Shown here: positions 29,332 through 36,869 of the stretch, piece by piece
Position numbering within the stretch: the first letter of the stretch is position 1
How the letters are laid out: every line of letters starts with the position of its first letter
Source: Caulobacter vibrioides
GTDB lineage: Bacteria; Pseudomonadota; Alphaproteobacteria; Caulobacterales; Caulobacteraceae
Assembly: GCA_001449105.1 (NCBI GenBank)
Contig: LNIY01000089.1
Span: forward strand, 1-49,565
Length of the DNA: 49,565 bases
Direction: 5' to 3'
Notes under the pieces: generated by a model
What the model was told of the DNA's origin: nothing
Database searches by the model: none
The model's input: only the letters and a program-made list of their open reading frames with translations
Position numbers and translations under genes: made by a program

Positions 29332-32300
29332 CTAGTCCGCCGTCTTCACGACGTTGTCGTCGCCGTTGCGGTCGATGACGAAGTTGTACGGGTCGACGCC
29401 GGCGAAGCGGGGGGCGACCTTCGTGACGAAGGTCAGGGTCTGGGTTCCGCTGCGGATCGGGCGGCGCTCCATGGCCACGACGTCCTTCTGCGCGAAGTCC
29501 TTCTTGCCCGGTTCGGCGGTGAACAGGCCCACGTCCAGCACCTCGTTCAGGGGCGCGTCCGTCTCCTTGCCGCGACCATCGGCGTACATCTTCTTGGCCT
29601 CGATCACGAGGGTGACGTCGAACCGGCCGTCGGCCCGCTTCTTGACGCTCGCGCTCTTGGTCTTGAGGTCGTAGAGCGTGATCTTCTCGAAGAGGTCGGT
29701 GACCAGGGCCTGCTTGTCGGCGGGGACCTCGGCGCGCAGGGCGGCCAGGAAGTCGAGCGTGGTCGGATAGGGCGCGCCCTTGAAGCCGTGGTCGGCGATC
29801 AGCTTGCGCAGGACCCGGTTGACCGTGGCCTCGCCCACCTCGTGCTGCAGCCGGTACATGACCAGCGAGCCCTTGCGGTAGTGGATGTAGCCCTGGTTCT
29901 CGACCCGGGCCAGGGGCTGCTCCTCGAGCACGTCGCCGCCGCGCGCGCGCAGGTAGCTGTTGAGCTCGAACTTCAGGAACTTGCGGATCTGGGCCTCGCC
30001 GTACATCCGCTTCATGACCATCAGGGCCGAGTACTGGGCGAAGGTCTCCGACAGCATGGTCGAGCCCTGCTGGTCGGCGCCCAGCACCTGGTGGGCCCAC
30101 CACTGGTGGCCGATCTCGTGGGCGCCGACATAGGTGACCATGTCGATCTTCTCGGGATCCCGGTAGTCGGCGATGAAGAACATGCTCTCCGACCACGGGA
30201 TCGTGCCGGCGAAGGCCTGGGCGAAGTCGGCGTAGGCCGGGAATTCCTGGAAGCGCAGCTGCTTGAACTGATAGGGGCTGAACTGCTCCTGGTAATAGTC
30301 GAGCGAGGCCTTCATCGCGCCGCGCATGCGGTCGATGTTCCAGGCGTGCTGCGGGTCGTAATAGACCGCCAGGTCGATGCCCTTGTAGGTCTCGCGCGAG
30401 ACCGCGTAGCGGGCCGACTGGATCGACAGGAACGGCAGGATCGGCGCGTCGGCCACGAAGCGCACGGTGCGGCGCTCCAGGTTCCCCGACTTCCATACCC
30501 GCTCCGAAGCCTTGCTGCCCGGCGCGATCGGCGTCTGGTCGGCGTCGGTGGTGACGGTGATGTCGGAGGTGACGAAGTCGGCGTCCTTGCGCAGGCCGTT
30601 GAACTGGCGGCTGGGGACGTCGCCCAGCTTGGCCATGCGCAGCTCGGGCGGCAGGCCGTACTTGCGGCGCTTGGCGCGGTCCTGCAGCAGGCCGTCGCGG
30701 CTCATGCCCAGGATCGGCGCGATCTCCATATTGTTGAGGAACGTGCCGTTGGCGACCACGCGACGCTCATTGCCGCTGTTCTTGAAACCCTTCTGGCTGC
30801 GCTCGGTGATGAAGCTCATGCGGCGCGTCTCGCCCGGCGCCAGCGGGGTGTCGAAGGCGAAGATCCGGTAGTTGAAGCGCTCGAAGGTCTGCTTGGGCCG
30901 TGCGCCCTCGATCGACAGGGCCCGCACGGCCAGGTCGCGGTCGAAGCGGACGTGGATCTCCTTCAGCGGCGCGCCGGTCTTGTTCTGGATGACGTAGGCG
31001 CCGCGGGTCACCGCCCGGGGCTCGCCCGGATAGAGGTCGACGTCCAGCTTCATGCCGACGATCTTGGGCTGGGGCGTGTTCTCGTAGCGCAGCAGCGCCT
31101 TTTCCATGTCCGCCGTCCAGCGCTCGTCGTCGAGGTTGGTGCGGTATTCGTTCCAGACGTTGGTGTTGACGAAGAGGAAGCCGCCCAGGCCCGCGAAGGC
31201 CAGGAGCACGACCCCGAACACCGCGCCGTTGGCGCCGCGCAGGCGGCGGGGCAGGCGGCGCAGGCGCGGCAACAGCCGGGTCTCGGTGCCGCGCCGCCAG
31301 AGGGCGTAGGACAGGATGGTCAGCAGCGCCGCGAAGGCGGTCCAGTAGGCGCGGAACCACCAGGCTCCGATCCAGAAGGATCCCAGGCGGTTCATGTCCG
31401 AGAACGGCGTGCCCGGCGAGCCGCCGTAGTTGTAGAGGTTGTGCTCGAAGCCGAGGTTCTGGAACGTCACCTGGGTGACGATGTAGACCACCATCAGGCC
31501 CCAGCCGATGAACTTGTGCGGGCTCAGCACCTGCAGGAACACGGCCAGCACGGCCAGCAGGATCCAGTCGACGGCCTGGGGCAGGACGTACCACAGCAGG
31601 TACTTGTCGAGCTCCAGCCGGAAGTAGCCGTGGCCGATCTGGCTGACGACGCCGGCGATGACGCTGACCACCAGGGTCGACAGCAGCACCAGCGAGATGG
31701 CGGCGACCTTGGGGGCGGTGAAGGCCCAGTCGCCGACCGGGGTGGAGTCGATGATCTCGTGGGTGCGGCGCTCGCGTTCGCGCCAGACCAGCTCGCCGGC
31801 GTAGTAGATGGCGATGATCATCGGGATCAGGCTGAACGAGCCCAGCAGCGGACGCAGCAGGGCGCGGGTCACCGGATAGATCTGGCCGCCGTACCCGTCC
31901 GCATCGGTGGCGAACCACAACGAACCGGCCGCATTGAACAGGCCCAGCGCCAGCAGCACGAAGAAGGCCGGGCTCTTGAACACCTGGCCCATGTCGAGGC
32001 GCGTGCGGGCGACGAACTGGGTCCAGGCGGCGGCGCGGTCGTGGCGCGGCTTGGCCAGGGGACGCGGCGGGGGAGGGAGGATCTCGACCGGCGGCGGCAG
32101 GCCGGACTTGGACTTGGCGTCCTTGCGTCCGGCCAGCTCGGCCGCCTGGAAGCGGAAGAGGCCGTAGGCGGCCGCCAGCAGGGCGCCGGCCAGCACGACG
32201 ACGAACACCCGGTTGAACAGCAGGGCGCCGGTCAGGGCGGGGGTGAGGGTGTTGCGCTCGTTGGCGGTCCAGTACTTGGTCGCCAGGCTGAAGGCGCCGG

Positions 32301-32934
32301 TGCCCAGCGGTTCCCACAGGGCCGCGCCCTGTTCGAACTCGGGCTTGTCCAGCGCGATGCCGGCCACCACCCACAGCACCAGGAAGCCGATGACGCCGAC
32401 ATAGGTCCACATCATCGAGCGGGTGACGGTGGCCAGGGCGAAGAACAGCGCCGAGGTCAGCAGCAGCGTCGGCAGGGCCAGCACGAAGTAGGCGTAGAGA
32501 TAGGCGTTCAGCAGGTTCGGACCCAGCTTCTCGGGGTCGATCCATGGCATGACCGAGCCGATCAGCATGGCGACGGGCACGGCCAGGAACGAGATCGCGG
32601 CGGCCAGGAACGCGCCCGTGAAGCGGCCGTAGAGATAGTCGAACTTGCGGATGCGGGTGGTGCGCAGGATCGGGCCGTAGCCGGTCTCGTCGTCGCGCAC
32701 GATGACGTTGGCCACGAAGGCCGTCGTCACGAACATGTAGAAGATCGAGAGGATCAGGTGGGTCTGGGCGATGGCGAAGGGCGCGTTCTTGTGGATCGCG
32801 CCGCCGCCGCCGATCGAGATCTGCTCGATGGTCACCGAGCCGAAGGTGAGCAGGAAGAACAGGACCGCGACCACCCAGAACACCGGGGAACGCAGCTGGT
32901 AGCGGAGCTCGAAGCTCGCGATCTTGCCGAACAT
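29332..32934 (-). CDS. ABC-2 type permease fused to an M1 family metallopeptidase
   Basis: A 1200-residue protein with two parts. Residues 1-590 carry about 12 hydrophobic segments in two ABC-2 permease-like blocks (starts FELRYQLRSPVFW, and again RTRLDMGQVFKSPAFF near 315). After a last helix (FGVVLLAFAGLGGFLFV) comes a large exported domain with the M1 zinc motif HEIGHQWWAHQ near residue 938 and a glutamate in MLSETFAQY that follows HEIGH after 19 residues, one more than the usual 18. The GAMEN exopeptidase motif is replaced by IPWSESMFF, so substrate choice should differ from aminopeptidase N. The ATPase gene lies 13 bp upstream in the same operon. Confidence 0.93.
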   Translation of the reverse strand: MFGKIASFELRYQLRSPVFWVVAVLFFLLTFGSVTIEQISIGGGGAIHKNAPFAIAQTHLILSIFYMFVTTAFVANVIVRDDETGYGPILRTTRIRKFDYLYGRFTGAFLAAAISFLAVPVAMLIGSVMPWIDPEKLGPNLLNAYLYAYFVLALPTLLLTSALFFALATVTRSMMWTYVGVIGFLVLWVVAGIALDKPEFEQGAALWEPLGTGAFSLATKYWTANERNTLTPALTGALLFNRVFVVVLAGALLAAAYGLFRFQAAELAGRKDAKSKSGLPPPVEILPPPPRPLAKPRHDRAAAWTQFVARTRLDMGQVFKSPAFFVLLALGLFNAAGSLWFATDADGYGGQIYPVTRALLRPLLGSFSLIPMIIAIYYAGELVWRERERRTHEIIDSTPVGDWAFTAPKVAAISLVLLSTLVVSVIAGVVSQIGHGYFRLELDKYLLWYVLPQAVDWILLAVLAVFLQVLSPHKFIGWGLMVVYIVTQVTFQNLGFEHNLYNYGGSPGTPFSDMNRLGSFWIGAWWFRAYWTAFAALLTILSYALWRRGTETRLLPRLRRLPRRLRGANGAVFGVVLLAFAGLGGFLFVNTNVWNEYRTNLDDERWTADMEKALLRYENTPQPKIVGMKLDVDLYPGEPRAVTRGAYVIQNKTGAPLKEIHVRFDRDLAVRALSIEGARPKQTFERFNYRIFAFDTPLAPGETRRMSFITERSQKGFKNSGNERRVVANGTFLNNMEIAPILGMSRDGLLQDRAKRRKYGLPPELRMAKLGDVPSRQFNGLRKDADFVTSDITVTTDADQTPIAPGSKASERVWKSGNLERRTVRFVADAPILPFLSIQSARYAVSRETYKGIDLAVYYDPQHAWNIDRMRGAMKASLDYYQEQFSPYQFKQLRFQEFPAYADFAQAFAGTIPWSESMFFIADYRDPEKIDMVTYVGAHEIGHQWWAHQVLGADQQGSTMLSETFAQYSALMVMKRMYGEAQIRKFLKFELNSYLRARGGDVLEEQPLARVENQGYIHYRKGSLVMYRLQHEVGEATVNRVLRKLIADHGFKGAPYPTTLDFLAALRAEVPADKQALVTDLFEKITLYDLKTKSASVKKRADGRFDVTLVIEAKKMYADGRGKETDAPLNEVLDVGLFTAEPGKKDFAQKDVVAMERRPIRSGTQTLTFVTKVAPRFAGVDPYNFVIDRNGDDNVVKTAD

Positions 32935-32947
32935 GTCCTCCGCCCCC

Positions 32948-33826
32948 TTACGCCGCGCAGCGGGTGGTGGCGAGGGTCGAGAAGTAGACGTCCTCGAGGC
33001 CGCCGGTGACGGGCGCGAAGCCCGCGCCGGGATCCTGGTCGGCCAGGACGTGGATGATGGTGCGGCCGCCCAGCAGGCGGGTCGAGATCACCTGGTGGGC
33101 CTTCTTGGCGTCGTCCAGTTCGGCCTTGTCGATGGTCTTCTTCCAGATGCGCCCTTCCAGCTGGGCGATCAGGTCGGCCGGGGCGCCTTCGCGCACGATG
33201 CGGCCGTCGCAGATGATGGCCATGGCCGGGCAGAGGTCCGAGACGTCCTCGACGATGTGGGTCGACAGGATCACCACCACGTTCTCGCCGATCTCGGCCA
33301 GCAGGTTGAGGAAGCGGTTGCGCTCTTCGGGGTCGAGGCCGGCGGTGGGCTCGTCGACGATGATCAGGCGGGGGTCGCCGATCAGGGCCTGGGCGATGCC
33401 GAAGCGCTGGCGCATGCCGCCCGAGAAGCCGGCGATGGCCTTGCCTCGCACGTTCCACAGGTTCACCTGGGCCAGCAGGCTCTCGACCGTGTCCTTGCGC
33501 TCCTTGCGGCCGGCGATGCCTTTCAGCACGGCCATGTGGTCGAGCATGTCGTAGGCGCTGACCCGCGGATAGACGCCGAAGTCCTGCGGCAGGTAGCCGA
33601 GCACGCGGCGCAGGGCTTCGGGATCCTTCAGCACGTCGATGTCGCCGAAGCGGATATGGCCCGAAGTCGGGGCCTGCAGGGTGGCGATGGTGCGCATCAG
33701 GGTCGACTTGCCGGCGCCGTTCGGGCCCAGCAGGCCGTACATCCCGCGCGGTATGGTCAGGCTGACCTCGTCCAGGGCGCGCACGCCGTTGCCATAAACG
33801 TGCGTTAGGTTTTCGATGATCAGCAT
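32948..33826 (-). CDS. ABC transporter ATPase partner of the permease-peptidase
   Basis: Cytoplasmic ATPase of 292 residues: Walker A GPNGAGKST, Q-loop YLPQDFGVYP, signature FSGGMRQRFGIAQAL, Walker B RLIIVDEPTAGLDP, and H-loop STHIVEDV. The C-terminal 70 residues resemble the extension of ABC-2 type (bacitracin/Na+ exporter-like) ATPases. It is translated just ahead of the 1200-residue permease-peptidase, so the two form one export or membrane-surface processing machine. Confidence 0.92.
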   Translation of the reverse strand: MLIIENLTHVYGNGVRALDEVSLTIPRGMYGLLGPNGAGKSTLMRTIATLQAPTSGHIRFGDIDVLKDPEALRRVLGYLPQDFGVYPRVSAYDMLDHMAVLKGIAGRKERKDTVESLLAQVNLWNVRGKAIAGFSGGMRQRFGIAQALIGDPRLIIVDEPTAGLDPEERNRFLNLLAEIGENVVVILSTHIVEDVSDLCPAMAIICDGRIVREGAPADLIAQLEGRIWKKTIDKAELDDAKKAHQVISTRLLGGRTIIHVLADQDPGAGFAPVTGGLEDVYFSTLATTRCAA

Positions 33827-33995
33827 CGGTACTCGCGGCCCCCGGTCTTGTTAACGCCAACAGTCCCCAGGGCGACATGACAAGACGGCGCGAGCCTGGG
33901 CAAGTGAAAGAACGTTTAGGCGGTCGGGTTCCCGACGAATGGCGGGCTTTTCGGCGGGGTTCCGGTCGAACGGTTTTGGGTCTAAGCAGGCGGCC

Positions 33996-34676
33996 ATGAC
34001 GACCTTCGCCTTCCCCCCGCCCATCCAGCCTTCGGTTCCGGTGGAAGGATCCGAGGCGGCCTTTCCCGTCCGTCGCATCCTGTGCGTGGGTCGCAACTAC
34101 GCCGCCCACCGCGCCGAGATGGGCGGCGACGAGCGTGATCCGCCGTTCTTCTTCGCCAAGCCGGCCGACGCGATCGCGCCGCTGATGAACGACGTGCCCT
34201 ATCCGCCGCGCACCGCCGACCTGCACCACGAGATCGAGCTGGTGGTGGCGCTGAAGTCTGGCGGCGCCGACATCGCCGTCGATGACGCGCTGGACCACGT
34301 GTTCGGCTACGCCGTGGGCGTGGACCTGACCCGGCGCGACCTGCAGGGCGCGGCCAAGGCCAAGGGCCAGCCGTGGGAAGCAGGCAAGGCCTTCGACTTC
34401 TCGGCCCCGATCTCGGCTATCCGCCCGGTGGCCGACGCTACGTTCGACGGCGCCATCTGGCTGACCGTCAACGGCGTGCAGCGCCAGACGGGCCTGGTGT
34501 CCGACATGATCTGGAACATCCCCGAGATCATCGCCGAGGCCAGCAAGCTGTGGACCCTGGCGGCCGGCGACCTGATCTTCACCGGCACGCCCGAGGGCGT
34601 GGCGGCGGTGGTCAGGGGCGACGAGATCGTCGGCAAGGTCGACGGCGTCGGCGCGCTGTCCTTCACCCTGGTCTGA
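33996..34676 (+). CDS. fumarylacetoacetate hydrolase family protein (fumarylpyruvate hydrolase type)
   Basis: C-C bond hydrolase of the FAH fold. The 226-residue protein shows CVGRNYAAHRAEMG, the metal-binding HHEIELVVAL glutamates, the GYAVGVDLTRRDLQ aspartate, and FTGTPEGVAAV near the end. Length and motif order fit the short FAHD1/fumarylpyruvate hydrolase group rather than full-length fumarylacetoacetase. The isomerase gene 15 bp downstream supports an aromatic ring-cleavage role, with maleylpyruvate or maleylacetoacetate as the upstream intermediate. Confidence 0.92.
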   Translation: MTTFAFPPPIQPSVPVEGSEAAFPVRRILCVGRNYAAHRAEMGGDERDPPFFFAKPADAIAPLMNDVPYPPRTADLHHEIELVVALKSGGADIAVDDALDHVFGYAVGVDLTRRDLQGAAKAKGQPWEAGKAFDFSAPISAIRPVADATFDGAIWLTVNGVQRQTGLVSDMIWNIPEIIAEASKLWTLAAGDLIFTGTPEGVAAVVRGDEIVGKVDGVGALSFTLV

Positions 34677-34691
34677 CGGGAGGCCTCGGCC

Positions 34692-35348
34692 GTGACCCTG
34701 ACGCTGTTCGGCTACTGGCGGGCGGCCGCGCCCTACCGCGTCCGTATCGGCCTCAATCTCAAGGGCCTTGCCTACGACCAGGCGCCGGTGAACCTGCTGA
34801 AGGGCGAGCAGCGCCAGGGCGCCTATCTCGACCTCAACCCGCAGGGGTTGACCCCCGCCCTGGCGGTGAGCGGGGATGGTGGCGACGGCGTGGTGCTGAC
34901 CCAGAGCCTGGCCATCCTGGAATGGCTGGACGAGACCTATCCGCAGCCCGCGCTGCTGCCGACCGATCCGCTGGGGCGCGCCCGGGTGCGGGCCATGGCC
35001 CAGGTCGTGGCCTGCGACATCCATCCGCTGAACAATGTGCGGGTCACCGGCGAGCTGGCCGCCCGAGGCCAGGACGAGGCCGCCCGCCGCGCCTGGATGG
35101 CCCGCTGGCTAGCCGAGGGCTTCACCGCGCTCGAAGCCGCCATCGTCGCCCACGGCGGAACCTATGCCTATGGCGACGCCCCCACCCTGGCCGATATCTG
35201 CATCGTGCCGCAGGTCTATGGCGCGCGCCGGTTCGACATCGACCTTTCACCCTATCCGACCCTGGTGGCGGCCGCCGACCGCGCCGCCGACCATCCCGCT
35301 TTCGCCGCTGCTCACCCCAGCCTCCAGCCGGACGCCGCCGATGCTTGA
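34692..35348 (+). CDS. maiA: maleylacetoacetate (or maleylpyruvate) isomerase, GST zeta type
   Basis: Glutathione-dependent cis-trans isomerase of tyrosine or gentisate degradation. The 218-residue protein starts at GTG 34692 with the zeta-class motif LFGYWRAAAPYRVRIGLNLKGL, which contains the SSxS-like active-site region (here YWRAAAPYR, the serines replaced), then LNPQGLTPAL and LTQSLAILEWLDE of the thioredoxin fold, and a helical C-terminal half. The loss of the serines is notable: typical zeta enzymes have SSCS at this place. Its last bases overlap the start of the carbonic anhydrase gene by 8. Confidence 0.88.
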   Translation: MTLTLFGYWRAAAPYRVRIGLNLKGLAYDQAPVNLLKGEQRQGAYLDLNPQGLTPALAVSGDGGDGVVLTQSLAILEWLDETYPQPALLPTDPLGRARVRAMAQVVACDIHPLNNVRVTGELAARGQDEAARRAWMARWLAEGFTALEAAIVAHGGTYAYGDAPTLADICIVPQVYGARRFDIDLSPYPTLVAAADRAADHPAFAAAHPSLQPDAADA

Positions 35349-35982
35349 AGATCTGAAAACCAACAACGCCAACTGGTCCAAGCGCAAGACCGAGGTCGAC
35401 GCCGAGTTCTTCAAGCGCCTCGAGAACCAGCAGAGCCCCGAGTACCTGTGGATCGGCTGCAGCGACAGCCGCGTGCCGGCCAACGAGATCGTGGGCCTGG
35501 ATCCGGGCGAGCTGTTCGTGCACCGCAACGTCGCCAACCTGGCCCCGCCGCAGGACGCCAACTACCTGTCCGTGCTGCAGTTCGCGGTCGACGTGCTGAA
35601 GGTCAAGCACATCATGGTCGTGGGCCACTACGGCTGCGGCGGCGTGGCGGCGGCCATCGACGGCAAGCGCCGGGGCCTGGTCGACCACTGGCTGCACCCG
35701 ATCCGCGAGGTCCACGCCGAGCACCGCTGCGAACTGGACGCCATCCCCGAAGAGCGCGACCGCCTCAACCGCCTGTGCGAGCTGAACGTCATCCGCCAGG
35801 TGCGCAACGTCGCCTCGGACGTCTTCGTGCAGGACGCCTGGGCCCGCGGCCAGAGCCTGGCCGTCCACGGCTGGGTCTATTCGCTGGCCAACGGCCTGGT
35901 CACCGACCTCAATGTCGGCATCGAGAGCATCGAGGACTATCACCGCGTTCTGGCCGGTCCGACGGCCGGCGACGGCATCTAG
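35341..35982 (+). CDS. beta-class carbonic anhydrase (cytosolic)
   Basis: Zinc enzyme for CO2/bicarbonate interconversion. The 213-residue protein has zinc ligands Cys40 in IGCSDSRVP, His96 and Cys99 in GHYGCGG, and the Asp42-Arg44 pair; EDLKTNNANW at the N-terminus is typical of Can-type enzymes and there is no signal sequence. ATG at 35341 overlaps the preceding stop by 8 bases, so it is probably co-translated with the FAH and isomerase genes, which have no obvious link to CO2. Confidence 0.94.
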   Translation: MLEDLKTNNANWSKRKTEVDAEFFKRLENQQSPEYLWIGCSDSRVPANEIVGLDPGELFVHRNVANLAPPQDANYLSVLQFAVDVLKVKHIMVVGHYGCGGVAAAIDGKRRGLVDHWLHPIREVHAEHRCELDAIPEERDRLNRLCELNVIRQVRNVASDVFVQDAWARGQSLAVHGWVYSLANGLVTDLNVGIESIEDYHRVLAGPTAGDGI

Positions 35983-36077
35983 GGATCGAGAAAAGAGGGC
36001 CGCGCCCGATCGTCGCAGTTGGCGGATCGGTGTTCGGCCCTTACTTGTTCGTCACCATCCCCTGTCATGGTGGTTGC

Positions 36078-36698
36078 ATGGACGCCTTTCTCCAGAGCCT
36101 GCACAGCCTGGTCGTCGAGCACCGCCTGCTGGTGTGCGCGATCCTGGCGGTCATCACCCTGCTCGAAGCCCTGATGCTGGTCGGGGTGCTGATCCCGATC
36201 ATGGCGGTGATGCTGACGGCCGGCGCGCTGATCGCCACCGGTTCGCTGCATCCGGTCGAGGTGATCGTCTGGTGCAGCGTCGGCGCGGCTCTGGGCGACG
36301 CCATCTCCTATCTGATGGGCCGTCACATCGGCATCCGGGCCGTGCGCCATCCGGTCCTGGCCAAGCACCGCCGCACCGTGGCCCGCGCCCGCCTCTACAC
36401 CCGCCGCTACGGCGTGCTGGCCCTGGCCGTGGCCCGCTATCTCGGCCCGCTTCGGCCGTTCGTGCCGATGGCCGCGGGCATGACCCGCATGCGCGACTGG
36501 ACCTTCCACGCGGCCAACACCGTCACCGCCCCGGTCTGGGTGGTCAGCGTTCTGGCCCCCGGCTATCTGGCCGCCCGCAACCTCGGCTACTGGAAGCCCG
36601 ACCCGATGCTGCTGGGCACCCTGGTCGCCGGCGCCCTGCTGCTGGTCGCCACGGTGGCGCTGGTGCGCCTCAACAGGCCCGCGACGTCGAAGGTTTGA
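36078..36698 (+). CDS. DedA family membrane protein
   Basis: A 206-residue inner-membrane protein of the DedA/VTT superfamily; members flip lipid carriers such as undecaprenyl phosphate. Visible motifs: TLLEALMLVGVLIP, the GAALGDAISYLMGRHIG segment with Asp and Arg, and RYLGPLRPFVPMAAGMTRM. It ends in front of a family B repeat and converges on the PBP1C gene, an enzyme of the same peptidoglycan pathway. Confidence 0.9.
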   Translation: MDAFLQSLHSLVVEHRLLVCAILAVITLLEALMLVGVLIPIMAVMLTAGALIATGSLHPVEVIVWCSVGAALGDAISYLMGRHIGIRAVRHPVLAKHRRTVARARLYTRRYGVLALAVARYLGPLRPFVPMAAGMTRMRDWTFHAANTVTAPVWVVSVLAPGYLAARNLGYWKPDPMLLGTLVAGALLLVATVALVRLNRPATSKV

Positions 36699-36707
36699 AC
36701 TTCAATG

Positions 36708-36849
36708 CGTCATCCCGGCCGAAGCGCAGCGAAGAGCCGGGACCCAGGGGCCGCCGCATCGCGCTGGCCCTCGCCAAGGATGCCTGAACTGTCTTTCGCG
36801 CCCAGTCCCCTGGGTCCCGGATAAGCGCTGCGCGCTTTCCGGGATGACG
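36708..36849. repeat. palindromic intergenic repeat, family B, copy 3
   Basis: Starts CGTCATCCCGGCCGAAGCGC and ends GCGCTTTCCGGGATGACG, with inner GGGACCCAGG and CCTGGGTCCC arms. It occupies the convergent junction between the dedA and pbpC genes. Confidence 0.88.
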
Positions 36850-36869
36850 ATCGGGGGCAGGCGAGTGTC

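Noticed and set aside
29788..33009. 1073-codon + strand frame opposite the M1/ABC gene
   Set aside because: Antisense shadow; the minus-strand product has clear HEIGH and permease features, while this one is low-complexity.
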